DNA of 64,000 bases from an uncultured Christensenella sp. (GCA_910579205.1 CAJTTD010000009.1:31388-95387), one strand, 5' to 3'. Positions 1 to 8,437 are shown, counted from the stretch's first letter. A program made the numbers and translations. Notes: a model not told the origin generated them from the sequence alone.

Positions 1-410
1 TTTGCGCCTTCGTCGAGCGTGCAAAGATACATATCGGGGTTAAGGATGTCTATTTCGGGATCTACGTCAATGTCTGCCGCAGTTACCACGCCCGGCGTGC
101 TGCGCTGCAAGTGCAATTCCTTGACGAGATTTTTATCGGTATAGTTCGCTTTGAGATTGAGCGATTTGAGGTTAAGGATTATTTCCGTAACGTCTTCTTT
201 AACGCCCCTGATCGTCGAGAACTCGTGATCTACGCCCTCGATCATTATCCCTATGACCGCCGCGCCGGGAAGGTTGCTGAGCAGCACGCGACGAAGCGCA
301 TTGCCGAGCGTGTGTCCGTATCCGCGTTCAAGCGGCTCTATGACAAACTTGCCCGTGCGGTAGCTGTCGCTCTCTTCCTTCGAGATCCTCGGCATTTCTA
401 TTTCCATCAT
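1..410 (-). CDS. rpoA: RNA polymerase subunit alpha, N-terminal part (partial)
   Basis: RNA polymerase alpha subunit; the gene runs off the left edge, leaving about 136 N-terminal residues beginning MMEIEMPRISKEE. The alpha-NTD signature ERGYGHTLGNALRRVLLS lies at about residues 28-45; this domain dimerises and assembles beta and beta-prime. An AAGGAGG box sits nine bases before the ATG at 410, and a second ATG follows directly at 407. It lies 17 bases downstream of rpsD as the last visible gene of the alpha operon; rplQ would be expected next, outside the window. Identity is certain; the C-terminal DNA-binding domain is unseen. Confidence 0.97.
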   Translation of the reverse strand, partial: MMEIEMPRISKEESDSYRTGKFVIEPLERGYGHTLGNALRRVLLSNLPGAAVIGIMIEGVDHEFSTIRGVKEDVTEIILNLKSLNLKANYTDKNLVKELHLQRSTPGVVTAADIDVDPEIDILNPDMYLCTLDEGA

Positions 411-427
411 AGAACGCTACCTCCTTA

Positions 428-1048
428 TTACTTGGAATACAACTCGACTATGAGCTGTTCGTTTATGCTGAGATCGATATCGTCGCGCTTGGGGTTGTCC
501 ACGATCTTGCCGACAAAGTTTTCGGTGTCGAACGTAACCCACTTGGGCATGACTATCTTTGCGCCGCGAAGCTCTTTAAAGAGCGCGTTGTCGCGGCTGG
601 TATCGCGAACAGTTATCTCGTCGCCGAGCTTGACCTGATACGACGGAATGTCTACGCGTTTGCCGTTCACGAGAATGTGGCCGTGATTGACTATCTGGCG
701 CGCCATTTTTCTCGAAGCGCCGATGCCCATGCGGTACACTACGTTATCGAGCCGCTTTTCGAGCATAGCAAGCATGTTTTCGCCCGTTACGCCCTTTTGC
801 GCTTCCGCTTTCTCGTAGTACATTCTGAACTGCTTTTCGAGAACGCCGTATGCGCGCTTGGCTTTTTGCTTTTCGCGAAGCTGGGTATTGTACTCGCTGC
901 TCTTGCGGCGAAGCGAGCTGTGCGGTCCGGGAGGAACGGGACGGCGTTCCATCGCGCACTTTTTGGATACGCAACGCTCGCCCTTTAAAAACAACTTCTG
1001 TCCTTCTCTGCGGCACTGTCTGCAATCTGCACAAATATTTCTTGCCAT
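428..1048 (-). CDS. rpsD: 30S ribosomal protein S4
   Basis: Primary 16S rRNA-binding protein of the 30S body. At 206 residues it is family length, with the zinc-binding N-terminus (Cys9, Cys12, Cys26, Cys31) followed by the conserved AMERRPVPPG stretch, and an S4 RNA-binding domain around residues 97-160 (MLEKRLDNVVYRMG, then HGHILVNGKRVDIPSY). It lies between rpsK and rpoA, the usual alpha-operon position; in several bacteria S4 is the translational repressor of this operon, though no regulatory site was identified here. The C-plus zinc form is notable because some Firmicutes carry zinc-free S4. Confidence 0.98.
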   Translation of the reverse strand: MARNICADCRQCRREGQKLFLKGERCVSKKCAMERRPVPPGPHSSLRRKSSEYNTQLREKQKAKRAYGVLEKQFRMYYEKAEAQKGVTGENMLAMLEKRLDNVVYRMGIGASRKMARQIVNHGHILVNGKRVDIPSYQVKLGDEITVRDTSRDNALFKELRGAKIVMPKWVTFDTENFVGKIVDNPKRDDIDLSINEQLIVELYSK

Positions 1049-1059
1049 GATTATACTCC

Positions 1060-1449
1060 TTAAACTCTGCGACGCTTAGGCGGTCTGCAACCGTTGTGCG
1101 GTATGGGCGAAACGTCGTTGATCTCGGTTACTTGCAAGCCGACTACTTCCATAGCGCGGATAGCCGATTCTCTGCCCGGACCGGGACCCTTGACAAAAAC
1201 CTTGACCGAACGCAAGCCGTGTTCCATTGCGCGGCGCGCTGCTTCCTCGGCAGCCATTTGCGCGGCATACGGAGTGGATTTACGCGATCCGCGGAACTTA
1301 AGCTCGCCCGCCGAGCATGCGGCGATGGCGTTGCCTTGTTCGTCCGTAACCGTAACGATCGTATTGTTGAACGATGCATGGATATGGACGCAGCCCTTGT
1401 CGATATTTTTGGTGATCTTTTTCTTGGTCGCTGTTTTCTTGACTGCCAT
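1060..1449 (-). CDS. rpsK: 30S ribosomal protein S11
   Basis: Platform protein of the 30S subunit that contacts 16S rRNA near the E site. The 129-residue product has the family core IHASFNNTIVTVTDEQGN and the C-terminal VSPIPHNGCRPPKRRRV tail. The lysine-rich N-terminus (AVKKTATKKKITKN) is normal for the family. It starts three bases after the rpsM stop, so the two are very probably translated from one message; an AGGAGAGATAACCC stretch precedes the ATG. Confidence 0.98.
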   Translation of the reverse strand: MAVKKTATKKKITKNIDKGCVHIHASFNNTIVTVTDEQGNAIAACSAGELKFRGSRKSTPYAAQMAAEEAARRAMEHGLRSVKVFVKGPGPGRESAIRAMEVVGLQVTEINDVSPIPHNGCRPPKRRRV

Positions 1450-1452
1450 GGG

Positions 1453-1830
1453 TTATCTCTCCTTCTTCTTGCTACGCGAAACGGTGCGCTTGGGACCTTT
1501 TCTCGTACGCGCGTTCTGCTTGGTGTTTTGTCCGCGAACGGGAAGGTTTTTGCGGTGCCGAACGCCGCGATAGCAACCGATATCTCTGAGGCGCTTGATG
1601 TTAAGCTCCACTTCGCGGTGAAGATCGCCTTCCACCTTGATGTTTTTATCGATATAGGTACGAAGGGTGTTTTCTTGATCGTCGGTCAGATCTTTGACGC
1701 GAACATTCGGGTCGATGCCCGTAGCTTTCAGAATTTTGTTCGCCGTAGGACGTCCGATACCGTAGATATACGTAAGTCCGATCTCGATACGTTTTTCCTT
1801 GGGCAAATCTATACCTGCAATTCTTGCCAC
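1453..1830 (-). CDS. rpsM: 30S ribosomal protein S13
   Basis: Head protein of the 30S subunit that contacts the P-site tRNA and forms bridges to the 50S subunit. The 125-residue product begins MARIAGIDLPKEKR and contains the helix-hairpin-helix YIYGIGRPTANKILKATG and the basic tail RHRKNLPVRGQNTKQNARTR. The first gene of the rpsM-rpsK-rpsD-rpoA run, it is separated from rpmJ by a 219-base gap in which I saw no clear promoter. Length and motifs match the family throughout. Confidence 0.98.
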   Translation of the reverse strand: MARIAGIDLPKEKRIEIGLTYIYGIGRPTANKILKATGIDPNVRVKDLTDDQENTLRTYIDKNIKVEGDLHREVELNIKRLRDIGCYRGVRHRKNLPVRGQNTKQNARTRKGPKRTVSRSKKKER

Positions 1831-2049
1831 TTTTATAACTCCTTAATGATTGAATGTTTTATTTATTCGCATTGTCGGCGTGCGTGTGGAATGTCGCGCA
1901 TGCTTAAACGCGGTTGTTTTTGCGCTTTACTTAACCTTTGCCGTGCCGCAGCATATATATGCGATCTGCGCGCTTAAGACTGCTATGCCCATCCAAGCCG
2001 TAAGGCTGTCTTTTTGTATGCGGCATAACGCTGTCCGACCGCTATGCGA

Positions 2050-2166
2050 TCAGCCTTGACGCTGTTTGTGGCTGGGGTTCTTGCTGCAAATCACCATTAC
2101 TTTGCCGTGCCGGCGGATAACCTTGCACTTGTCGCACATGGGTTTTACGGAAGATCTTACTTTCAT
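2050..2166 (-). CDS. rpmJ: 50S ribosomal protein L36
   Basis: Short 38-residue zinc-ribbon protein of the 50S subunit, read directly as MKVRSSVKPMCDKCKVIRRH with Cys11, Cys14, Cys27 and His33 as probable zinc ligands. A TAAGGAGC box precedes the ATG. It sits between infA and rpsM, the conserved position in Firmicutes. This is the zinc-containing type; no zinc-free paralogue occurs in the window. Confidence 0.96.
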   Translation of the reverse strand: MKVRSSVKPMCDKCKVIRRHGKVMVICSKNPSHKQRQG

Positions 2167-2260
2167 GATTTCGCTCCTTAAAAAAGGTTTTTATGTTCGC
2201 CGCGCATATGCTCGGCTGTTTCCCCGCCGTCGAGCGGCGATAGATGCTGTGTATGCCCGA

Positions 2261-2482
2261 TCACGATTTCGAGCGGAATGTTATTATGCCTTTGGTTATA
2301 TCGTACGGCGAGATCGCCACTTTGACGCGGTCGCCTAATAAAACCTTTATATAGTTGACTCGCATCTTGCCCGCTATCGTGCACATTACCGTCGCACCGT
2401 TGTCGAGCTTGACCTTGAACTTGGTCCCGGGGAGACATTCTTCTACAATGCCTTCCGTTTCGATATTATCACTTCTCGGCAT
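2261..2482 (-). CDS. infA: Translation initiation factor IF-1
   Basis: Single OB-fold protein that binds the ribosomal A site during initiation together with IF-2 and IF-3. The 73-residue product has family length and the expected sequence, with IETEGIVEECLPGTKFKVKL near the start and the C-terminal DRVKVAISPYDITKGIITFR. Its start overlaps the end of the upstream KOW-protein gene by 14 bases, implying translational coupling. Position between the KOW gene and rpmJ is standard. Confidence 0.97.
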   Translation of the reverse strand: MPRSDNIETEGIVEECLPGTKFKVKLDNGATVMCTIAGKMRVNYIKVLLGDRVKVAISPYDITKGIITFRSKS

Positions 2483-2729
2483 ACAACCTCCTGTCCGAAA
2501 TGAATTGTTTTATGCGCTTTTTCAGCGCTGCGTTTGTCGGGTCGCTTACGCCGCTTTTTTCGGCTGCCCGTAAATGCTTGATCCGTTTTAGTTTGGGTGC
2601 TTCTACCCGACGTTTGTCGCCGTCGGCTATAAGCACAAACTCGTCCGAGACTGTTGCGATCACCACAAACGGCTTGCCTTTGTCGTGTCCCGCTCGGCTT
2701 ATAACTATGTCGCCAGCTTCCATACTCAC
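2469..2729 (-). CDS. KOW-domain RNA-binding protein (L14e-like)
   Basis: Small 86-residue protein found between map and infA in many Clostridia. The N-terminal half (AGDIVISRAGHDKGKPFVVI) is a KOW/SH3-like barrel of the kind seen in L14e and L24 and probably binds rRNA; the C-terminal half is basic and helical. The GTG at 2729 directly follows the map stop codon; an in-frame ATG at 2723 is an alternative start. The gene end overlaps infA. Its exact role in translation or ribosome assembly is not established. Confidence 0.85.
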   Translation of the reverse strand: MSMEAGDIVISRAGHDKGKPFVVIATVSDEFVLIADGDKRRVEAPKLKRIKHLRAAEKSGVSDPTNAALKKRIKQFISDRRLYAEK

Positions 2730-3470
2730 CTACAAAGTCAATATCTCCGGTTCGCCGTCGGTTATGATGACAGTGTTTTCGTAGTGCGCCGCTTTGCTTT
2801 TGTCCGATGTTCGGACCGTCCAGCCGTCGCGCTCGCAGTACACTCGCCAGCTCCCCGCGGTTATCATCGGCTCGACCGCTATGCACAGTCCCGATCTTAA
2901 CGGTGCGCCCGTGCCGCGCTTGCCGAAGTTGGGAACTTCGGGCGGTTCGTGCATTTTGTGCCCGATACCGTGTCCCGTCAACGCCCGCACCACGCCGTAG
3001 CCGTGCAGCTCCGTATAGAGCTGGACTGCGTACGATATGTCGCCGACATGCCCGCCCGCTTTCGCGTACTCCATGCCCGCGAAAAACGCCGCTTTCGCCG
3101 CGGCTATGAGCGCTGCGTCTTGTTCGGACACGTTGCCCACCGCGAAAGTTCGCGCCGCGTCGCTTTGATATCCGTTTAAAAGTGCGGTAATGTCTACAGA
3201 CACTATGTCGCCGTCTTTAACTACTTGCAACGACGGGATACCGTGTACCACTACGTCGTTTACCGATATGCAAGAAGCGTTGGGATAACCGTGAAAACCT
3301 TTGGACGACGGCGTTGCGCCCATACTGCGTATCGTTTCTTCCACCACCGCGTCGATCTCGAGAGTGGTTACGCCCGCTTTTATGAACCGTTCCGCCGCGT
3401 CGAGCGCCGCCTTTACGACTTTGCCCGCCGCGCGCATTCCTTCGCGGTCGCTGTCGGTTTTGACGATCAT
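2730..3470 (-). CDS. map: Methionine aminopeptidase, type I
   Basis: Cytosolic metallopeptidase that removes the N-terminal methionine from nascent proteins. The 246-residue product has the pita-bread fold signatures: His76 in VVVHGIPS, metal ligands Asp93 in VSVDI and Asp104 in YQSDAARTF, His167 in TGHGIGHKMHEPPEVPNF, and a C-terminal glutamate in CIAVEPMIT. No N-terminal zinc-finger extension is present. Its start overlaps the adk stop by four bases (ATGA type), as in many Firmicute spc operons. Confidence 0.97.
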   Translation of the reverse strand: MIVKTDSDREGMRAAGKVVKAALDAAERFIKAGVTTLEIDAVVEETIRSMGATPSSKGFHGYPNASCISVNDVVVHGIPSLQVVKDGDIVSVDITALLNGYQSDAARTFAVGNVSEQDAALIAAAKAAFFAGMEYAKAGGHVGDISYAVQLYTELHGYGVVRALTGHGIGHKMHEPPEVPNFGKRGTGAPLRSGLCIAVEPMITAGSWRVYCERDGWTVRTSDKSKAAHYENTVIITDGEPEILTL

Positions 3471-4084
3471 TTAAGCGCTGCCTCTATATCCGCGTTTACT
3501 CGGTCTATCGACTGCATGCCGTCTATCGTTTTGAGCACGCCGCGCGCTTTGTAGTATTCGACGAGCGGTGCGGTCTGTTCGCCGTAAACCTTGAGGCGGT
3601 TTTCTACGACTTCGCGCTTATCGTCGTCGCGTATAACAAGCGTATCGCCGCATTCCTTGCACTTGCCGTCGGGCGCTGCGTCCACGCTTGTCGAGTACCC
3701 GCACTTGGGACAGACCCTGCGGCTCGCCATTCTGTCGGCAAGTTTGTTAAGGTCGGTCTCGAGGAACAACGCTACGTCGATATTTACTATCTTGGAAAGC
3801 GCGTCCGCTTGCGGTTCGGTTCTGGGGAAGCCGTCGAGCAAAAATCCGTTTTTGCAGTCGGGCTTTTCCATCCGATCCTTAAGAAGAGCTACCACAAGTT
3901 CGTCGGGAACAAGCTTGCCCGCGTCCATGTACGCTTTGGCTTGCTTGCCAAGTTCCGTGCCGAGCTTGATGTTTTCTCTGAGTATGTCGCCCGTGGATAT
4001 GTGGGGCAGCGCGTGAGCTTTGCATATGAGCGCGGCTTGCGTGCCTTTGCCCGATCCGGGCGCTCCCATGATTATGAGATTCAT
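3467..4084 (-). CDS. adk: Adenylate kinase, zinc-containing
   Basis: Catalyses ATP + AMP to 2 ADP. The 205-residue product has the P-loop GAPGSGKGT (residues 8-16), the AMP-binding DGFPRT motif (84-89), and a LID domain with four cysteines (125, 128, 142, 145) that bind structural zinc, as in Gram-positive enzymes. AAGGAGTCAAA precedes the ATG; immediately before this Shine-Dalgarno is an 11-bp hairpin (4102-4127) that could influence translation. The gene is separated from secY by an unusual tandem-repeat gap. Confidence 0.97.
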   Translation of the reverse strand: MNLIIMGAPGSGKGTQAALICKAHALPHISTGDILRENIKLGTELGKQAKAYMDAGKLVPDELVVALLKDRMEKPDCKNGFLLDGFPRTEPQADALSKIVNIDVALFLETDLNKLADRMASRRVCPKCGYSTSVDAAPDGKCKECGDTLVIRDDDKREVVENRLKVYGEQTAPLVEYYKARGVLKTIDGMQSIDRVNADIEAALK

Positions 4085-4101
4085 TTTGACTCCTTTCCCC
4101 C

Positions 4102-4127
4102 TACTTCTTTTGAAAAAGAAGTAGGCA
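4102..4127 (-). promoter_or_regulatory. Hairpin directly before the adk ribosome-binding site
   Basis: An 11-bp perfect stem (CCTACTTCTTT against its complement, short loop) ends five bases before the AAAGGAG box of adk. There is no T-run, so it is unlikely to terminate transcription. It may be a 5' processing or mRNA-stability element, or simply the degenerate end unit of the tandem repeats beside it. Confidence 0.5.
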
Positions 4128-4460
4128 AGAAAACTTTAAGCGAATTAGTTGATGGGTGGTTATTGTTTCCTCGCCTTTCCGCATTGTGCTTTTGCTAACG
4201 TAGTTGGCAAGTAAACTTTAAGCAGTGTTGTGGTGATTGTTGTTTCCTCGCCTTTCCGCATTGTGCTTTCGCAATTGTAGTAGGCAAGTAAACTTTAAGC
4301 AGTGTTGTGTTGTGGTGATTGTTGTTTCCTCGCCTTTCCGCATTGTACTTTTGCTAACGTAGTTGGCAAGTAAACTTTAAGCGTTGTTGTGTTGTGGTGG
4401 TTATTGTTTCCTCGCCTTTCCGCATTGTGCATTCGCTATTGTAGTAAGCAAGATAACTTT
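4128..4460. repeat. Four-copy tandem repeat (77-83 bp unit) between secY and adk
   Basis: The block GTTTCCTCGCCTTTCCGCAT recurs at about 4165, 4242, 4323 and 4406, each followed by a variable segment and GGCAAGTAAACTTTAAGC. Spacings of 77, 81 and 83 bp show an imperfect tandem array with small indels in a TTGTG-rich linker. It fills nearly the whole 425-base gap, inside an operon that is normally compact. No coding potential is apparent. Confidence 0.88.
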
Positions 4461-4509
4461 GAATTATGTTGTCTTGTTATAGCTGTCGTTGCTCAACGCT
4501 CGGCTGCTA

Positions 4510-5817
4510 TTACTTTAAGAAGCCCTTATACTGCTTCATCATGAGCAAGCTTTGCAGTTGCTTATCGAACTCGAGCGCGACCGAAACAACGATCAACATA
4601 CCCGTGGCGGAAAACGCGTTTACAAGCGTTGTTTCCTTTAGGACTGCCGCGAAAACGACCGACGGCACGAGGGCGATAAACGCCAAGAAGATCGCGCCGA
4701 ACAACGTCAAGCGTTTGGATATTCGCGACAGATACTCTGTTGTAGGCTTGCCCGGGCGTATGCCGTTGATAAAGCCGCCGTACTGCTGTATGTTGCGCGA
4801 GATGTCCTCGGGGTTGAACTGTATTTGTGCGTAAAAGTACGAGAAGAACAGAATGAGCAATGCTACGAGTATCGCGTATATCCACGTTCCCGCGCCCAGC
4901 CATTTCATCCACCAAGCGTAGAAAGAACTGTTGGGAGCAAAGAGCTGCGCTATCATTTGCGGGAATGTGATTATTGCCGTCGCGAATATTATGGGAAGAA
5001 CGCCGCTCGCATTCACCTTGACGGGGATATACGTGCTTTGTCCGCCGTACTGTTTTCTGCCTTTTATCTGCTTGGCGTACTGAACGGGTACGCGGCGCTC
5101 CGCAAGGTCTACAAATACTATGAGAAGGAACACCGCCACTACCATTACCGCAAAGCCGACAAGCTCCCAGATCGCCGTCTCCTTGCCGCCGAAAGCTTCT
5201 TGGAACTTAGCGACGACCGCAATGCCCGCAGACGATACTATACCGACGAATATGAGCAAGCTTATGCCGTTGCCTACGCCGTAATCGGTGATTCGTTCGC
5301 CCAACCACATGGTGAGCATAGAGCCGGTGATCATGATAACGCATACGAACATGCCTATCACCCAGTTTTGCGTCATCGGTCCGAATACATTGGTGGACAG
5401 CGCGCCCGCTTGAGCATACGACACCGTTACGCCTATAGACTGAGCCAATGCAAGCGCGATGGTGATATATCGCGTGATCTGCGTGATCTTCTTTTTGCCC
5501 TCGTCGCCTTGCTTTTGGTACTCTTGCAAGCGCGGGATGGCGACCGTCAATAACTGCAGAATAATAGATGCGTTGATATAAGGTGTGATACCGATCGCGA
5601 ACAGGGCGCCGTTTCTGAGTGCGTTACCCGTTATACCGCTCAACAAGCCCAACAGCGAATCGGGATTGTTGGCAAGCTCATTGGCATACACCGCGGCATC
5701 GATACCCGGAACGGGTATCCAGCACCCCAATCGGTAAATAAACAGAAGCGCGAGCGTGATCAAGATCTTCGTTCGTACTTCTTTGTTTTTGAAAGCGTTT
5801 TTAAGCGTTTCAAACAT
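4510..5817 (-). CDS. secY: Protein translocase subunit SecY
   Basis: Central channel of the Sec translocon in the cytoplasmic membrane. The 435-residue product has about ten membrane segments beginning at residues 17-35, with the plug region and family signature stretches such as YLSRISKRLTLFGAIFLAFI and LQSLLMMKQYKGFLK at the C-terminus. It overlaps rplO by eight bases, consistent with coupled translation. adk follows downstream after the tandem-repeat gap. SecE and SecG are not in the window. Confidence 0.98.
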   Translation of the reverse strand: MFETLKNAFKNKEVRTKILITLALLFIYRLGCWIPVPGIDAAVYANELANNPDSLLGLLSGITGNALRNGALFAIGITPYINASIILQLLTVAIPRLQEYQKQGDEGKKKITQITRYITIALALAQSIGVTVSYAQAGALSTNVFGPMTQNWVIGMFVCVIMITGSMLTMWLGERITDYGVGNGISLLIFVGIVSSAGIAVVAKFQEAFGGKETAIWELVGFAVMVVAVFLLIVFVDLAERRVPVQYAKQIKGRKQYGGQSTYIPVKVNASGVLPIIFATAIITFPQMIAQLFAPNSSFYAWWMKWLGAGTWIYAILVALLILFFSYFYAQIQFNPEDISRNIQQYGGFINGIRPGKPTTEYLSRISKRLTLFGAIFLAFIALVPSVVFAAVLKETTLVNAFSATGMLIVVSVALEFDKQLQSLLMMKQYKGFLK

Positions 5818-6259
5818 TTGTAGTTTCTACCTTGCCGCCCGCTTTCTCTATTTTCTCTTTTGCCGATGCGGTGAACTTCGCCGCCTTGACCGTAAGTTTT
5901 TTGGTGAGTTCGCCGTCGCCAAGAACTTTAAGTCCGTAGTCTTCCACTTTTTTGACAAGCCCCGCGGCGACCAAAAGCTTAAGGTCTACAACGGTGCCGT
6001 CGTCAAACACGTTGAGCTTATCGATATTGATGACCGAAAACTCTTTCTTGAACTTATTGTTAAAGCCGCGTTTGGGGAGTCTGCGCAAAAGCGTGATCTG
6101 TCCGCCCTCAAAGCCGGGACGAACGCCGCCGCCGCTGCGCGCCCATTGACCTTTATGACCTTTGCCCGACGTTTTGCCGAGACCCGATCCGATGCCGCGA
6201 CCCAAGCGCTTCTTTTTGGTACGCGCGCCGTCTGCGGGCATAAGTGAATGCATTTTCAT
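5810..6259 (-). CDS. rplO: 50S ribosomal protein L15
   Basis: 50S assembly protein, 149 residues, with the glycine/arginine-rich N-terminus (RLGRGIGSGLGKTSGKGHKG, GGVRPGFEGGQ) that threads into 23S rRNA, and the family C-terminal domain with KAAKFTASAKEKIEKAGG. GGAGG lies nine bases before the ATG at 6259. The 3' end overlaps secY, the usual spc-operon junction. Confidence 0.98.
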   Translation of the reverse strand: MKMHSLMPADGARTKKKRLGRGIGSGLGKTSGKGHKGQWARSGGGVRPGFEGGQITLLRRLPKRGFNNKFKKEFSVINIDKLNVFDDGTVVDLKLLVAAGLVKKVEDYGLKVLGDGELTKKLTVKAAKFTASAKEKIEKAGGKVETTNV

Positions 6260-6333
6260 AATATTTTACCTCCGAAAGGATCTTCCGCGCGTCCGCCGTT
6301 CTCACCGAACGACAACGGCAACGTTACGATCTC

Positions 6334-6528
6334 TTATGCTTCCGTTACCGATACCAAGTGGCTGACCGTGTTGATCATTCCGCGCATGGCGGGGGTGTCC
6401 GCCACGGTAACCGATTGATGAAGCTTTCTAAGTCCCAATGCTTCGACAGTGCGCTGTTGTTTTTCCAAACGTCCCGCAGGACTTTTTACAAGCTCGACGC
6501 GAAGCTGTTTTTCTGTCTTTTTCGCCAT
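6334..6528 (-). CDS. rpmD: 50S ribosomal protein L30
   Basis: Small 50S protein with the ferredoxin-like L30 fold: KQLRVELVKSPAGRLEKQQR then TVEALGLRKLHQSVTVADTP. At 64 residues it is slightly longer than the usual 58-60, with a short lysine-rich N-terminus. AGGAGGTCG precedes the ATG. It lies between rpsE and rplO as expected for the spc operon. Confidence 0.97.
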   Translation of the reverse strand: MAKKTEKQLRVELVKSPAGRLEKQQRTVEALGLRKLHQSVTVADTPAMRGMINTVSHLVSVTEA

Positions 6529-6562
6529 TATTGCAAACGACCTCCTGTCTTAGTGCGTTGGC

Positions 6563-7087
6563 TCAGCCCAAGATCTGCTCGACGGTCTTTCCGCGCATGG
6601 CGGCTACTTCGTCGATAGTGCGCAGGCTTTCGAGCGCGTTCATCGTAGCTTTTACAACGTTGATGGGGTTGCGCGAACCGTAGCATTTTGTAGTGATGTT
6701 GTTAACGCCGCAAAGCTCCAAAACCGCGCGAACGCTGCCGCCGGCAATAACGCCTCGACCTTCGGGAGCGGGACGGAGCAATACTTTACTGCACGAAAAC
6801 TCGCCCACGGTCTCATGCGGAATGGCTGTACCGTTGAGAGATATCTTTTTCATATTGCGACGCGCGGCTTGCTCGGCTTTTTTTATCGCCTCGGGAACTT
6901 CCGTGGCTTTGCCCATGCCGACGCCTACTCTGCCCTTGCCGTCTCCGGCAACGACGAGCGCGGCGAAGCTGCTGTTTCTGCCGCCCTTAACGACCTTGCT
7001 GACGCGTTTGGTGCTGACGAGCTTGGTCTTGATGCCGTCGTCTACAACGTCTTTTTCTCTTTTCTTTTTAAAATCTTCGCGTGCCAT
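6563..7087 (-). CDS. rpsE: 30S ribosomal protein S5
   Basis: 30S body protein involved in decoding fidelity and mRNA helicase activity at the entry channel. The 174-residue product has the double-stranded RNA-binding N-terminal domain (KLVSTKRVSKVVKGGRNSSF, GDGKGRVGVGMGKATEVPEA) and the C-terminal domain with GRGVIAGGSVRAVLELCG. Length and order (rplR-rpsE-rpmD) are standard. Confidence 0.98.
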   Translation of the reverse strand: MAREDFKKKREKDVVDDGIKTKLVSTKRVSKVVKGGRNSSFAALVVAGDGKGRVGVGMGKATEVPEAIKKAEQAARRNMKKISLNGTAIPHETVGEFSCSKVLLRPAPEGRGVIAGGSVRAVLELCGVNNITTKCYGSRNPINVVKATMNALESLRTIDEVAAMRGKTVEQILG

Positions 7088-7096
7088 GATTCGCTC

Positions 7097-7459
7097 CTAG
7101 AATTTTAATCCGGCAGTACGTGCCGCATCCGCCAAAGCCTTTACTCTACCCGTGTACAGATATCCGCCGCGGTCGAAAACGACTTCGGTAATGCCGTTTT
7201 TCTGCGCTTTTTCGGCGACGTCCTTACCGACGAATTCGGCTTTCTGCGTCTTGGTTTTGCCTTTGAGATCAACGCCCTTGATAAGCGTACCCGACGATGC
7301 GAGCGTTACGCCCTTCTCGTCGTCTATCAACTGCGCGTAGATGTGATTTGTAGAGCGGTAAACCGAAAGACGGGGGCGCGCCGCCGTGCCTTTTACGGTA
7401 TGGCGAAGGCGCTTATGCCGATGCATACGAATTTTGTTTTTGTCTATCTTCTTGATCAT
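7097..7459 (-). CDS. rplR: 50S ribosomal protein L18
   Basis: 5S rRNA-binding protein of the central protuberance. The 120-residue product begins with a basic tail (KIDKNKIRMHRHKRLRHTVK) and has the family signatures RPRLSVYRSTNHIYAQLIDD and EVVFDRGGYLYTGRVKALAD. An AGGAGAGTGGCAT stretch precedes the ATG. It is flanked by rplF and rpsE. Confidence 0.98.
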   Translation of the reverse strand: MIKKIDKNKIRMHRHKRLRHTVKGTAARPRLSVYRSTNHIYAQLIDDEKGVTLASSGTLIKGVDLKGKTKTQKAEFVGKDVAEKAQKNGITEVVFDRGGYLYTGRVKALADAARTAGLKF

Positions 7460-7470
7460 ATGCCACTCTC

Positions 7471-8016
7471 CTATTTCTTACCCGCGGTCTTAGCCTCTTT
7501 GCGGAGGACGACCTCGTTGCTGTAATGCATACCGTAACCGTGATACGGCTCGACGGGACGCTTGGCTTTGATCTGAGCCGCGACTTCGCCGACTTGCTCT
7601 TTGTCGATACCGCTGACCACTATGGTAAGCGTATCGGGGCAAGTAATGGTTATGCCTTGGGGTATCGCGTATTCTACGGGCTTGGAGTATCCGATGTTCA
7701 TGACGAGCTTGTTGCCCGTAACCGCCACCTTGTAACCTACACCCGCCACAATGACCGTTTTGGTAAAGGGGTTCTGTACGCCAGCCACCATATTGGCTAT
7801 GAGCTGTCTGTACAGACCGTGGTATGCGCGCGTTTGCTTAAGCTCGTTGGCGCGTTCCACATTGACCACGCCGTCGCCGATAACTACTTTGATATCGGAA
7901 GATTTGATCTCTTGCTTAAGCTCGCCGAGCTTGCCTTTTACGGTAACGATGCTGTTGTCGAACGCCACCGTAACGCCCGCGGGAACATCTATGTGTTTTC
8001 TGCCTATTCTCGACAT
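7471..8016 (-). CDS. rplF: 50S ribosomal protein L6
   Basis: 50S protein near the factor-binding site, made of two repeated RNA-binding domains. The 181-residue product begins MSRIGRKHIDVPAGVTV and carries the C-terminal signature QVGEVAAQIKAKRPVEPYHG. GGAGGTATCT precedes the ATG. The gene sits nine bases after rpsH, tightly packed. Confidence 0.98.
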   Translation of the reverse strand: MSRIGRKHIDVPAGVTVAFDNSIVTVKGKLGELKQEIKSSDIKVVIGDGVVNVERANELKQTRAYHGLYRQLIANMVAGVQNPFTKTVIVAGVGYKVAVTGNKLVMNIGYSKPVEYAIPQGITITCPDTLTIVVSGIDKEQVGEVAAQIKAKRPVEPYHGYGMHYSNEVVLRKEAKTAGKK

Positions 8017-8025
8017 AGATACCTC

Positions 8026-8424
8026 CTACCACACGTAGGCGAGAACTTCGCCGCCCACTTTGAGTTCGCGCGCCTTTTTGTCGGTCATTACGCCGCGGGA
8101 TGTGGATATGATAGCTATACCGTATCCGCCGAGCACCTTGGGAAGGTCCTCGCAGCCGCAGTAAACACGCAGACCGGGTTTGCTGATGCGCTTAAGATTG
8201 GTTATCGCGTTGCGATTGGAATCGCCGTACTTGAGTACCACTTTTATGTTGCTGTGTCCGTTCTCTTCCGTAACGTCCGCAGATGTAACAAAACCTTCAT
8301 CGACAAGAATGTCAACAATGGACTTTTTCATTTTGGACGTAGGTATGGACACCGTATCGTGCCGCGCGGTGATGGCGTTACGAATTCTCGTAAGCAAATC
8401 CGCGATAGGATCTGTTGTAACCAT
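8026..8424 (-). CDS. rpsH: 30S ribosomal protein S8
   Basis: Early 30S assembly protein binding helix 21 of 16S rRNA; in E. coli it also represses the spc operon. The 132-residue product has the N-terminal signature DPIADLLTRIRNAITARHDT and the C-terminal LGGYGIAIISTSRGVMTD. AAGGAGGTATAAACT precedes the ATG. No S8-binding mimic in the leader of rplE was recognised. Confidence 0.98.
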   Translation of the reverse strand: MVTTDPIADLLTRIRNAITARHDTVSIPTSKMKKSIVDILVDEGFVTSADVTEENGHSNIKVVLKYGDSNRNAITNLKRISKPGLRVYCGCEDLPKVLGGYGIAIISTSRGVMTDKKARELKVGGEVLAYVW

Positions 8425-8437
8425 AGTTTATACCTCC

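Noticed and set aside
1096..1977. 293-residue plus-strand frame opposite rpsK/rpsM, and other long frames opposite ribosomal genes such as 7525-8523
   Set aside because: They are antisense shadows of highly conserved ribosomal genes with no ribosome-binding site or family resemblance.
4165..4450. CRISPR-like array between secY and adk
   Set aside because: Repeats are long, imperfect and tandem, with no distinct spacers.
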